Shown here piece by piece: positions 34,297 to 43,245 of a stretch of DNA of 61,254 nt. The DNA is from Nitrospiraceae bacterium. Lineage in GTDB: Bacteria > Nitrospirota > Thermodesulfovibrionia > Thermodesulfovibrionales > Dissulfurispiraceae. The notes under the pieces were generated by a model that was not told the origin of the DNA, searched no databases, and worked only from the letters and a program-made list of their open reading frames with translations. Position 1 is the first letter of the stretch. Every line of letters starts with the position of its first letter. Both the position numbers and the translations under genes were made by a program. The DNA lies in contig JAAYUK010000119.1 in the NCBI GenBank assembly GCA_012517735.1, forward strand, positions 1-61,254, read 5' to 3'.

Positions 34297-36345
34297 TCAG
34301 TCCAGCAGTTCGCGGATCTTGGTTGCCAGATCGCCGGTTCTGAATGGTTTTTGAATAAAGTGAATACCTTCGTCCAGCACGCCTCGATGCACGATTGCCT
34401 CGGCTGTATACCCGGACATATAGAGCACCTTAATTGCCGGATGCAGGGAGCTGATTTGATCGGCCAATTGAACCCCGCTCATCCCCGGCATCACCACATC
34501 AGTAATCAGCAGATCGATCCGATCTTTTCTCTGCTTCACGATAGTGAGGGCTTCTGATGGAGTCATGGCCGAAGTCACCACATATCCGAGAGACTCAAGG
34601 ATTGTTCTGGCGGAACGACAGAGAACCTCGTCATCTTCTACAATAAGAATGGATCCCCTGCCTGTTGAAGCTACTGTGATGTCCTGTTCCGCAACCACTG
34701 ACTCCCCTGCATCCGCCATCCGGGGGAGATAAATCTTGAACGACGTGCCGAATCCGACTTCGCTGTAAACATCAATGAAGCCCTGGTTCTGTTTTACAAT
34801 GCCGTATATCGTGGCAAGCCCCAGCCCGGTCCCTTTCCCCTCCTCTTTGGTCGTGTAAAAAGGTTCAAAAATATGCTCGAGTGTTTCCTTGTCCATACCA
34901 CACCCGGTATCGCTGACAACGAGACGGACATAACGGCCGGGAGTAAAACCGACATGCTCCCTGCCGAATTCCTCACCGATATCAATATTGGCAGTCTCAA
35001 TGGTAAGCTTGCCTCCCTGAGGCATTGCATCCCGCGCGTTCACCGCGAGGTTGACAAGAATCTGATCGACCTGGGTCGGATCAATCCTGACCTGACCGAG
35101 GTCCTGCTGAGGGACAAAACGGAGCTCGATATCCTCACCGATAAGACGCGCCAGCGATTTCTCCATGTCAGCAATGAGTTCGTTCATGTCGCATGGGCGC
35201 GGGGATATCATCTGTTTTCTCGAAAACGCCAGCAACTGGCGGGTAATGTCCCGTGCCCGTTTCGCTGCATAGTCAATATCACGGACAAACGTGAGAATCG
35301 GGCTGGCTTCATCGAGAGCGTTCCTGATCATTTCAACCGCAATAAAAATAATGGCGAGCATGTTATTGAAGTCATGGGCGACTCCTCCTGCAAGCCTCCC
35401 GACCGTTTCCAGTTTCTGTGCCTGATGGAGTTGCGCTTCAAGTGTCTTCTGGGTCTGTTCCGCTTTTTTGCGCTCGCTGATATCGCGGACAATGGCCCAC
35501 ATCCCTTCGCTTTCCCCAGCGTCATTGCAGAGCAGAAAGGTTCTGAGTTCGACGGGAAAGATCGTGCCGTCCTTTTTCCGGTATTCCTTTTCATAGACAT
35601 CGGAATAGCCCTTGAGCAAGACCTGCTCCTGCACAATGCCTTCCTCAAACGCATGCCATTTTTCCGGGGTCAGGTCCCGGTAGGTGAGCCGCGTCAATTC
35701 CTCTTCCGGATACCCGAGCATTTTGCGGTACGATTCATTGGTCTCAAGAATATGGCCCTGCATGTCGACATAGACAAATCCATCCGTCATGCTTTCATGC
35801 AGCCTGCGGTATTTTCTCTCCGAGATACGGAGTGCGTGTTCTGCGTCCCGTAATGCCTTGCTCTCCTCTTCCAGCTCCAGCATCTTCTGTTCGAGCTTTC
35901 TCACCAGCCGTTCATTGTAGAGCTTGAAAACCTCTTCGTCCTGAAGCTGCACCTGCACCGGTTTTTTGCAGTCTTTGCTGAGCGCTGCAACGCCCTGCAC
36001 CGTTTCCATGAGCACGTCCGGTTCGCAGGGCTTGACGATGAAACGGTCTGCTCCGATCTTCAGGGCAAACTCCTCATCCTTGGGACCGGTATATGTGGCG
36101 GTATATACGATAAACGGGATATGGCGGAACGCCTCGTCAGTCTTGACCTTGCGGCACAACTCAAAACCGTCCATGACCGGCATGAGGATATCGCTGATGA
36201 TCAGGTCAATGACACCGCTCTTCAATTGCTCAAGGGCTTCTGCGCCGTTTGCAGCCGATTGGACTGCATACCCATGCCCCTTGAGCAATGATTCCAGAAG
36301 ATACCGGTTCTCCTCCTGGTCGTCTACAATGAGGACGTTCATCAT
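34297..36345 (-). CDS. Hybrid sensor histidine kinase (REC-PAS-HisKA-HATPase-REC)
   Basis: 682 residues, no membrane segment. Order: receiver (about 1-125, phospho-Asp in DLIISDILMPVMDG), coiled coil, PAS (about 180-300), HisKA with AGGVAHDFNNMLAI, HATPase (about 405-540; N box VNLAVNARDAM, G boxes DTGCGM and GKGTGLGLA), and a C-terminal receiver (about 560-682, DLLITDVVMPGMSG). The DFNN kinase type often feeds its own receiver. It overlaps the upstream response regulator gene by ATGA, forming a three-gene operon. No DNA-binding output is encoded, so the targets are unknown. Confidence 0.92.
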   Translation of the reverse strand: MMNVLIVDDQEENRYLLESLLKGHGYAVQSAANGAEALEQLKSGVIDLIISDILMPVMDGFELCRKVKTDEAFRHIPFIVYTATYTGPKDEEFALKIGADRFIVKPCEPDVLMETVQGVAALSKDCKKPVQVQLQDEEVFKLYNERLVRKLEQKMLELEEESKALRDAEHALRISERKYRRLHESMTDGFVYVDMQGHILETNESYRKMLGYPEEELTRLTYRDLTPEKWHAFEEGIVQEQVLLKGYSDVYEKEYRKKDGTIFPVELRTFLLCNDAGESEGMWAIVRDISERKKAEQTQKTLEAQLHQAQKLETVGRLAGGVAHDFNNMLAIIFIAVEMIRNALDEASPILTFVRDIDYAAKRARDITRQLLAFSRKQMISPRPCDMNELIADMEKSLARLIGEDIELRFVPQQDLGQVRIDPTQVDQILVNLAVNARDAMPQGGKLTIETANIDIGEEFGREHVGFTPGRYVRLVVSDTGCGMDKETLEHIFEPFYTTKEEGKGTGLGLATIYGIVKQNQGFIDVYSEVGFGTSFKIYLPRMADAGESVVAEQDITVASTGRGSILIVEDDEVLCRSARTILESLGYVVTSAMTPSEALTIVKQRKDRIDLLITDVVMPGMSGVQLADQISSLHPAIKVLYMSGYTAEAIVHRGVLDEGIHFIQKPFRTGDLATKIRELLD

Positions 36346-36734
36346 GCATACTCCTTGTCTTCACGACGTTTCGGCAGATACCGCCCAATCTCGGCAACGA
36401 AGGTTTCGGGGTTGATCGGTTTTTCGATATATCCGGTCGCGCCGGCAGCAAGGATCGTTTCCCGATCCCCCATCATGGCATAGGAGGTCACTGCAATAAT
36501 CGGCGTCCCATCCAGCTCGGCATGGGTCTTCAACTCAGCGGCGACCGCATATCCATCCATTTCAGGCAGCTGTATGTCCAGCAGGATTGCCGTCGGCTTG
36601 TACTGCAATGCTTTTTCGACCCCTTCCCTGCCGTTTTCGGCACTGATGACCGCAAACCCGTTTTTTTCGAGCAGAAAACGCATCAGGTAGAGATTCTGCT
36701 CATTGTCCTCAATAATGAGGAGTGTTGCACTCAT
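36342..36734 (-). CDS. Single-domain response regulator (CheY/DivK-like)
   Basis: 130 residues, receiver domain only: acidic pair IIEDNEQN, phospho-acceptor Asp in AILLDIQLPEMDG, Thr/Ser switch in PIIAVTSYAMMGD, Lys in YIEKPINP. The close DivK-like DNEQN start suggests phosphorelay with the flanking kinases. AGGAGG lies before ATG 36734. It overlaps both neighbouring kinase genes (ATGA each), so the three proteins are probably made together. Confidence 0.93.
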   Translation of the reverse strand: MSATLLIIEDNEQNLYLMRFLLEKNGFAVISAENGREGVEKALQYKPTAILLDIQLPEMDGYAVAAELKTHAELDGTPIIAVTSYAMMGDRETILAAGATGYIEKPINPETFVAEIGRYLPKRREDKEYA

Positions 36735-39226
36735 GACTGACCTCCTGATTGTTTGGAAAGACGGACGGTAAAAACACTGCCCTCGCCCCACCGGCTCTCG
36801 ACACTGATTGACCCGCCCATCATGTCAATAATCTTTTTGCAGATGGACAGTCCAAGCCCGGTTCCCTCGTGCTTGCGGGTAAGGCCGCTGTCGATCTGCC
36901 GGAACGGCTGAAAGAGATTCGGGATATCTTCCGGACGTATGCCGATCCCCGTATCGGCAAACGACAGGATATAATGAGCATCTTCCTCTCCGCACGAGAT
37001 GCGGACATATCCCTTATCGGTGAATTTCACGGCGTTATTGAGCAGATTGAGCATGACCTGTTCGAGACGACGCTGATCTGCCGTAATCGCGCCAATGGTG
37101 TCTGCAATGTCAAGATGCAGCGCAATGCCTTTTTTTTCGGCAAGCGGCGCCACCATCCTGACCGTTTTTTCCAAAGACTGCCTCAGATCAAACGGCGCCG
37201 GTGAAAGAACCAGTTCGCCCGCTTCAATTTTGGAAATATCAAGCACGTCGTTGATGAGCGCCAGCAGGTGGCGGGAACTGTTCTGGACCATGGTCATCTG
37301 CTTATGCTGTTCCTGATTCAGCGGTCCCGCCAGGCCCTGAAGAAGAATGCCGGTGAAACCGATGATCGAGTTCAGCGGGGTGCGCAATTCGTGGGACATG
37401 GTGGCCAGAAAAGACGACTTTATCTGATCGGCAGCCTGCGCCTTTTCCATGGCGATCGCCAACTCGTCCTTTTTTGCGTTGAGATCGTCCACCAGTTTCA
37501 ACAACGTCAACTGGCTTTTCTCAAGCTCGGCAGTGCGTTCGCTCACCATTTCCTCCAGGCGGATCCGGTGTTGTTCCAGCTCACGCTCGATCTTTTTCCG
37601 CTCCGAAATATCGCGGACGATCGTCAATAAACAGAGCTCTCCGCCGATCATGAGGGTTTCTCCCGAGACCAGTCCGTCAAGGATTGCACCGGTTCTGCTG
37701 AGAAACTGGGCTTCCATGTCCCGGACCCTGCCCTGTTCCCGCACCCCCGTGATATATCGCTCACGATCGTCGGAATTGACCCACACATTCAGATCAACCG
37801 TTTTCCTGTCGACAATATCTTCGCGCGAATAACCGAGTTTCCGGAGGAAAACATCGTTCACATCAAGCAGCAAGCCGTCCGAAACCCTGCTGATCACGAT
37901 CGCATCAGGGGTTGCATGAAAGGCTTTGAAAAATCGCTCTTCGGATGCACGCAGTGCCTCCTCGGCGCGTTTGCGGTCGGAAATATCGGTAATGACGGCT
38001 ATGCGGGCGTCCTGCCCCCAGTAGTCAATATCGTGCGATCTCGCCACTATGGTAATAAGCGAACCGTCCGCCTTCAGATGATGCCATTCACCGGCGTAAG
38101 CATGCCCCTTCAGCCGGGCAGCCACCTCGACAATGGCGGCCTTTTCCTCGTCCGGATACAGGTCCGGCAGGTGCAATGACAGCGCCTGCTCCGCGGTGTA
38201 ACCGTAGTGGTGGGTAAAGGCGTCGTTCACCGCGAGGAGTCGGAATGTCCCCCGCTCATAGATCAGCATCGGCGCAGGATTGTTCTCGAAGAGCTGGCGA
38301 TAGCGCTGTTCGCTTGCCCGAAGCTCACGGGTTCGCACATTGACCTGGTGTTTCAAAACAAAACCGCCGACTGCGCTCATGACCAGAGCAACACCGACAA
38401 TTAAACCAAACATTTGCAGCCAGGCCGGTAACTTGAACCGGATCTCTTCTGCGGTCCATCGCTTCAGCGAGGCATAATAGACCGAACCCGGCTCTTTTTT
38501 CATGGCTGAAAGGTGCCTGTCGATCGCGTCGAGCAACGCACGCGAAGCATTTTTCGGCGCGGCGAAAAAAAGATCCGAGGGTTCAAAAACAACCGTGGTC
38601 TCCTCAAGTCCAAGTTTCCTGGCATGCACCATTCCGTAAAAACGGTTGGTGATAGCGGCATCTGCATCGCCCCGGGCAACCATTTCAAACATGGTCTTGT
38701 AATCCGGCACCGGGATGACTGTGCTGTTCAATCCGAATCCCTTGCTGAGTTGAACGAATGCCGCTTGCTGCACCGAGCGCTCCAGAACAAGAATCCGCTT
38801 CCCATTGAGGTCCAGAATCGATTGGATACCGCTTCCTTTGGGTGCGTATACCTGATACCACGACGACAGGACCGGGACTGTGTGAAAAGCATATATCTTA
38901 TCCCGACCCACCGTGAAAGCCACATCCGTCATGAGATCGAGTTCGCCCCGCTCCAGACGGTCAAGCCCTTCTCCCCAGGTACCATGCACATAGCGGAGCG
39001 TCCAACCTTCTCTTTTCGCAATCTCCTCGATGATGTCGATGAAAACGCCGGCCGGTCTGCCGGATTCGTCGGAAAAGACCTTTGGTGCATTTTCGTAAAT
39101 ACCCACCTTCACAACGCGCTCTTCAGCCTGACCAAGAAGTACAGACGAAAACGAAAAAAATACCACCAGGAAAAGACCATGCTGCAAAAAATATCCTGTC
39201 CATGGCATCTTGTTTCTTTGGATCAT
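36731..39226 (-). CDS. Membrane sensor histidine kinase with periplasmic solute-binding domain and two PAS domains
   Basis: 831 residues: signal/anchor (about 10-33), SBP_bac_3-type periplasmic binding domain (about 38-262; VKVGIYENAPKVFSDESGRPAG, then ELDLMTDVAFT), transmembrane helix (about 270-293), PAS (about 300-420), PAS (about 425-545), coiled coil, HisKA with MSHELRTPLNSIIG, HATPase with NLLNNAVKF, DTGIGI and GTGLGLSICKKI. It senses a small solute, possibly an amino acid or aromatic compound, and probably phosphorylates the adjacent receiver proteins. It is the first gene of the operon; GAGGT precedes the ATG. Confidence 0.93.
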   Translation of the reverse strand: MIQRNKMPWTGYFLQHGLFLVVFFSFSSVLLGQAEERVVKVGIYENAPKVFSDESGRPAGVFIDIIEEIAKREGWTLRYVHGTWGEGLDRLERGELDLMTDVAFTVGRDKIYAFHTVPVLSSWYQVYAPKGSGIQSILDLNGKRILVLERSVQQAAFVQLSKGFGLNSTVIPVPDYKTMFEMVARGDADAAITNRFYGMVHARKLGLEETTVVFEPSDLFFAAPKNASRALLDAIDRHLSAMKKEPGSVYYASLKRWTAEEIRFKLPAWLQMFGLIVGVALVMSAVGGFVLKHQVNVRTRELRASEQRYRQLFENNPAPMLIYERGTFRLLAVNDAFTHHYGYTAEQALSLHLPDLYPDEEKAAIVEVAARLKGHAYAGEWHHLKADGSLITIVARSHDIDYWGQDARIAVITDISDRKRAEEALRASEERFFKAFHATPDAIVISRVSDGLLLDVNDVFLRKLGYSREDIVDRKTVDLNVWVNSDDRERYITGVREQGRVRDMEAQFLSRTGAILDGLVSGETLMIGGELCLLTIVRDISERKKIERELEQHRIRLEEMVSERTAELEKSQLTLLKLVDDLNAKKDELAIAMEKAQAADQIKSSFLATMSHELRTPLNSIIGFTGILLQGLAGPLNQEQHKQMTMVQNSSRHLLALINDVLDISKIEAGELVLSPAPFDLRQSLEKTVRMVAPLAEKKGIALHLDIADTIGAITADQRRLEQVMLNLLNNAVKFTDKGYVRISCGEEDAHYILSFADTGIGIRPEDIPNLFQPFRQIDSGLTRKHEGTGLGLSICKKIIDMMGGSISVESRWGEGSVFTVRLSKQSGGQS

Positions 39227-39459
39227 TCACCGACCTCATTCGGCATACTGAAATCACCTGTCTGTACATCCGCCGTAGCGAATGTATGCGGGTTCTTTCA
39301 CCAATCGTATCATGATTCGGAGGCGGATACGACAATTTTTTGTCACAAGATCACCCGAGGCTCCTTTCCGGCGATTCGATCGGAGGCTGCCGGATGATTG
39401 TTGATTCAGATGGCCGGTTTTTGTGTGAACGGCCGGCTTTTTCCGTCTTTGTGTTCCCG

Positions 39460-39468
39460 TGATATAAT
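39460..39468 (+). promoter_or_regulatory. Extended -10 promoter of the radical SAM gene (TGATATAAT)
   Basis: TG-A-TATAAT gives a perfect extended -10; the ATG lies 19 nt downstream. No good -35 is seen. The 261-nt gap between the divergent kinase and this gene holds no other clear signal. Confidence 0.5.
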
Positions 39469-39487
39469 TTTCCCAAAGGCACACCCC

Positions 39488-40609
39488 ATGGACACCATCG
39501 AAAAACTGAGGGTTCTCTCCGCTGATTCCCAGTACGATCTAGCCTGTGCCTGCGGCACGAGTGATCTTGACCGCAGAAAGCGCGGTCTTGACGGCAAGTG
39601 GCTCTATCCCGTGTCGCTACCACAAGGCGGCTACTCGATTCTGCTGAAAACGCTCCTGTCAAACGCCTGCGCCAACGACTGCAAGTACTGTCCGCTCCGC
39701 TCCGATGCCAATGTGCAACGCTGCACGCTCCACCCCGAAGAGGTTGCAAAGGTTTTCATGGATTACATCAAGGCGCGAAAAGTCTTCGGTTTGTTTCTGA
39801 GTTCCGGCGTTATCGGAACGCCTGACAACACCATGGATCGCATAAACGCCGTTGCCCGGCTATTGAGAACAAAGCATCAGTTCCGCGGCTATATTCACCT
39901 GAAAATCATCCCCGGCGCTTCGGATGCTGCGATTGAAGACGCCATTTCGCTTGCCAGCGCGGTTTCGCTGAACATAGAGACTCCCGGCGAACGCCACTTC
40001 AAGAAGCTTTCGGACAAAAAAGAGTATGCACGCGACATCCTCCGGCCGATCGATCTGATGGCAAAGCTCACCGGCAGGGGGATGAAGCACGCGCGGGTGA
40101 AGTGCACAACACAGTATATCGTGGGCGCTTCGGATGAAACCGACAGCGAGATCGTTCAGTCGATGGCCGACCTTTACAATCAGAAGCATTTTCAGCGGGT
40201 CTACTTTTCTGCCTACCAGAAAGGGCTCGGACATCCGGGCATACCGGGCGAGCAGCAGTTTCTGACCTTGCCCGGCGAGCGCTTCATGCGTGAGCACCGG
40301 CTGTATCAGGTCGATTTCCTGATGCGGAGATATGGCTTCAATGCTGAAGAGATGCCGTTCGGCATTGACGGCAATCTGAGCCTCGAAAAAGACCCGAAAG
40401 AGTTATGGGCTGAGATGCATCCGGAGGTTTTCCCGGTGAAGATCAATTCTGCTGACCGTGAGCTGCTGCTCCGGGTGCCCGGCATCGGGCCAGACACGGT
40501 GAAGAGGATTCTTGAGCTCCGGCGCTCGGGAAGAATCGGCGGGCCGGAAGCGCTCGGCATCAAAGGCAAGCGATTGGAGAAGATCAAAAAACATGTTGTG
40601 TTTGAATAA
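39488..40609 (+). CDS. Radical SAM protein, putative DNA modification/repair family with C-terminal helix-hairpin-helix
   Basis: 373 residues. Radical SAM cluster motif CANDCKYC (Cx3Cx2C), preceded by an N-terminal region with a CxC (ACACGTS). FLSSGVIGTPDNTM and GYIHLKIIPGA match the family called putative DNA modification/repair radical SAM protein. The C-terminus (about 310-370) holds a helix-hairpin-helix motif, LLRVPGIGPDTVKRIL, for DNA binding. In many genomes this protein is paired with a uracil-DNA-glycosylase-like partner; none is adjacent here. ATG 39488 follows an extended -10 promoter. Confidence 0.88.
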   Translation: MDTIEKLRVLSADSQYDLACACGTSDLDRRKRGLDGKWLYPVSLPQGGYSILLKTLLSNACANDCKYCPLRSDANVQRCTLHPEEVAKVFMDYIKARKVFGLFLSSGVIGTPDNTMDRINAVARLLRTKHQFRGYIHLKIIPGASDAAIEDAISLASAVSLNIETPGERHFKKLSDKKEYARDILRPIDLMAKLTGRGMKHARVKCTTQYIVGASDETDSEIVQSMADLYNQKHFQRVYFSAYQKGLGHPGIPGEQQFLTLPGERFMREHRLYQVDFLMRRYGFNAEEMPFGIDGNLSLEKDPKELWAEMHPEVFPVKINSADRELLLRVPGIGPDTVKRILELRRSGRIGGPEALGIKGKRLEKIKKHVVFE

Positions 40610-40673
40610 CCCTATGCAGGAGTTCCGAAACGGCCTATAATTTGATTCAGACAGAAGGTCGTGGAGGTGCGTT

Positions 40674-40838
40674 ATGTCAGACGAAAAGAGCGGGAAGAAA
40701 ACACCCATGTGCAAAGTCGGCAAAAGCGGCGATCTTGAGCGTATCAAACGGCGTGTCCGTGATGCAAAATTTGTCTGTACAAAATGCGGCAGGGTTGCCC
40801 GCGACCGTGCCTATCTCTGCAAACCGGCAGAGATTTAG
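40674..40838 (+). CDS. Small zinc-ribbon-like protein (54 aa)
   Basis: 54 residues, with a strong GGAGG 6 nt before the ATG and a TATAAT-like box (CCTATAAT) about 35 nt upstream. Lys/Arg-rich, with four Cys (13, 35, 38, 49) including FVCTKCGRVA, a likely small zinc ribbon. It may bind nucleic acid or a partner protein. It lies 64 nt after the radical SAM gene on the same strand and just before convergent tRNA genes. Function unknown. Confidence 0.75.
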   Translation: MSDEKSGKKTPMCKVGKSGDLERIKRRVRDAKFVCTKCGRVARDRAYLCKPAEI

Positions 40839-40891
40839 GATGCAACGGTAAAGCCATAATGGTCATCGGATTCGACCCAATAGCGCTCCGA

Positions 40892-40924
40892 TAAAAAGAA
40901 AAGGGCTGCATTTCTGCAGCCCTT
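40892..40924 (-). terminator. Intrinsic terminator of the tRNA-Lys/tRNA-Glu transcript
   Basis: AAGGGCTGCA (40901-40910) pairs with TGCAGCCCTT (40915-40924). On the minus strand the stem is followed by a T-rich run (TTTTCTTTTTAT). Confidence 0.85.
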
Positions 40925-40933
40925 CGATTGCGT

Positions 40934-41011
40934 TGGCGTCCCCAGCGGGATTCGAACCCGCGTTGCAGCCTTGAAAGGGCCGCGTCCTAGGCCGGGCTAG
41001 ACGATAGGGAC
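40934..41011 (-). tRNA. tRNA-Glu (anticodon TTC)
   Basis: Minus-strand cloverleaf: acceptor GTCCCTA pairs with TGGGGAC, the T arm has GGTTCGAATCC and the anticodon loop CTTTCAA reads TTC. The 3' CCA is encoded. It lies 6 nt downstream of tRNA-Lys in one transcript. Confidence 0.95.
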
Positions 41012-41017
41012 AGCCTA

Positions 41018-41090
41018 TGAGCCGCGTTGGATTCGAACCAACGACCCACGCCTTAAAAGGGCGTTGCTCTACCAGCTGAGCTAGCGGCCC
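41018..41090 (-). tRNA. tRNA-Lys (anticodon TTT)
   Basis: Minus-strand cloverleaf: acceptor GGGCCGC pairs with GCGGCTC, with D-arm AGCTCAGCTGGTAGAGC and anticodon loop CTTTTAA (TTT). CCA is not encoded (TAG follows the discriminator), unlike the neighbouring tRNA-Glu. Confidence 0.95.
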
Positions 41091-41148
41091 GCACACTGCA
41101 CCGGCCTGATGCAGTGAGACGTGAGTAGATAATTTACACTGGAAAAAA

Positions 41149-43098
41149 CTACTTTGTCAATGCCCGCTCTTTCGTGTACGGAAGAAGTCCTCCCTTGAGC
41201 ACCAGTTCCTTCTCGCGGTCATTGAGATTGGAAATCACTTCAAATTCAACACCTTTCGTGACATTTTCGGCCGTATATCGCTGGTCGCCCCTTACACCGC
41301 CAAGAATATTCGAGATGGTCAGCACATCGCCCTGATCAATCTTTGCATAGTCGGCCTCGTTCGCAAACAGGAGCGGCAGGATGCCGAAATTGACCAGATT
41401 TGCGCGGTGGATCCGGGCAAACGACTTCACGAGCACCGCCTGCACGCCGAGGTGCATCGGCGCGATTGCGGCATGCTCTCGCGAGGAGCCCTGCCCGTAG
41501 TTTTCACCGCCGACCACAATGCCGCCGCCCTTGTTTTTTGCAGCTTCAGCGCGGCTGCTGAAGGTCCTGTCAATATTCTCGAACACAAATTCCGAGATTG
41601 CCGGGATGTTGGAGCGGAACGGCAGCACCCTCGCTCCGGCAGGCATGATGTCGTCGGTCGTAATATTGTCGCCGGTCTTGAGCAGGACCTCGGCAGTGAT
41701 GGTATCCTTGAGGGGTTCTTTTACCGGAACGTCCTTGATATTCGGTCCTTTGACGATAATCACATCCGAAGTGTCCGCTTTCGGCGGTATCAGAAGGTTG
41801 TCGTTGATGATGAATGATTCCGGCTCGGCAACCGTCGGAACGTCGATACCCGCATCGCGCGGATCAATAATTTCTCCTTTCAGGGCCATGACAACGCAGG
41901 CAACCGGATTGGTCAGATACACCTGGGCATCCTTGGTGCCGGAGCGGCCCTGGAAATTGCGGTTGAACGAACGGATCGAGACATGGCCGGAACCTGGCGC
42001 TGCTCCCATGCCGATGCAGGGTCCGCATGAAGATTCGAGAATACGCGCACCCGCCGCAATCATGTCGGCGATGAGCCCCTCCCGGGAAAGCATCTCATAT
42101 ACCTGCTTGGAACCCGGATTGATCATCAGATTCACCCACTCCGGCAGCGACTTGCCCTTGAGCATCAGGGCAACTGTCTTCATGGCAGGATAGGACGAAT
42201 TCGTGCAGCTGCCGATGCAGACCTGATCGACTCGTTTCCCTGCAATCTGGCGAATCGCGATGACATTATCCGGGCTGTGCGGCTGAGCAGTCATGGACTC
42301 GACCGCGCCAAGGTCGAGGTCGACCACTTCGTCATATACCGCGTCAGCGTCCGCAGCGAGCTCAACCCAGTCCTTTTCACGGCCTTCCGACTTCAGGAAC
42401 CTCAGCGTATTGGCATCGCTCGGGAAGATCGATGTGGTTGCGCCGAGTTCAGCGCCCATGTTGGTGATCGTCGCGCGCTCGGTCACCGAAAGCGTGGCAA
42501 CGCCGGGGCCGCCGTACTCGATGATTTTCCCGACACCGCCCTTGACCGTCAGCTTCTGCAGGAGCGTGAGAATGACATCCATCGCTGTGATATGCGGCTT
42601 GCGGAGCGCCCCGGTGAGATTCACCTTCAGCACCTTCGGCATCGAAATTTCGAACGGCGCTCCCGCCATGACGGTAGCAGCCTCAAGGCCGCCGACACCG
42701 ACGGCGATCATGCCCATGCCGCCTCCCGTTGGCGTGTGGCTGTCGGTGCCGAGCCCGATCTTGCCTGGCGCTGCAAAGCGCTCAAGATGCACCTGATGGC
42801 AGATACCGTTGCCCGGCCGGGAGAACCATGCGCCGAACTTTGCCGCAGCGGTGCGGAGAAACTGATGGTCATCCGCATTCATGAAATTGGACTGGAGCAT
42901 ATTGTGGTCAACATAGGAAACTGCGGTCTCCACCTGCACACGCTCAATGCCGATCGCCTCGAACTCCAGCCAGGTCATGGTGCCGGTCGCATCCTGCGTC
43001 AGCACCTGGTCGACCTTCAGCCCGATCTGGGATCCCGGCGTGAGCTCCCCGTATACTCTATGTGCATCAAATATTTTCTGGACTACATTCTTTCCCAT
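41149..43098 (-). CDS. acn: Aconitate hydratase (Aquifex type)
   Basis: Interconverts citrate and isocitrate. 649 residues, shorter than AcnA (about 890), matching the compact Aquifex-type aconitase group. [4Fe-4S] ligands lie in VCIGSCTNSS and SSCGPCIG. Substrate loops GLGTDSHTPTGGGMG and NRNFQGRSG are present, and the swivel domain carries GGENYGQGSSREHAAIAP. TCA-cycle neighbours are absent. It is divergent from lysA across a 147-nt gap. A homoaconitase or isopropylmalate isomerase role is less likely given the single-chain length. Confidence 0.93.
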   Translation of the reverse strand: MGKNVVQKIFDAHRVYGELTPGSQIGLKVDQVLTQDATGTMTWLEFEAIGIERVQVETAVSYVDHNMLQSNFMNADDHQFLRTAAAKFGAWFSRPGNGICHQVHLERFAAPGKIGLGTDSHTPTGGGMGMIAVGVGGLEAATVMAGAPFEISMPKVLKVNLTGALRKPHITAMDVILTLLQKLTVKGGVGKIIEYGGPGVATLSVTERATITNMGAELGATTSIFPSDANTLRFLKSEGREKDWVELAADADAVYDEVVDLDLGAVESMTAQPHSPDNVIAIRQIAGKRVDQVCIGSCTNSSYPAMKTVALMLKGKSLPEWVNLMINPGSKQVYEMLSREGLIADMIAAGARILESSCGPCIGMGAAPGSGHVSIRSFNRNFQGRSGTKDAQVYLTNPVACVVMALKGEIIDPRDAGIDVPTVAEPESFIINDNLLIPPKADTSDVIIVKGPNIKDVPVKEPLKDTITAEVLLKTGDNITTDDIMPAGARVLPFRSNIPAISEFVFENIDRTFSSRAEAAKNKGGGIVVGGENYGQGSSREHAAIAPMHLGVQAVLVKSFARIHRANLVNFGILPLLFANEADYAKIDQGDVLTISNILGGVRGDQRYTAENVTKGVEFEVISNLNDREKELVLKGGLLPYTKERALTK

Positions 43099-43181
43099 GA
43101 AGACTCCTCGATTGTTGTCATTTTTTTGATCTCAGACCGGCGCTTTCCGTTGTCGCTCAAGGAACTGCGGAGGTTTGCGCT

Positions 43182-43210
43182 TTGACTTTTTCACGGTATT
43201 ATGGTAAAAA
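43182..43210 (+). promoter_or_regulatory. Candidate promoter of lysA-dapF
   Basis: TTGACT (43182-43187), a 17-nt spacer and TAAAAA (43205-43210) lie about 35 nt before the lysA start. GAGGT provides the ribosome-binding site. Confidence 0.4.
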
Positions 43211-43245
43211 AATGGGTAAAAAATCAAACAGATCACGAGGTTTCC

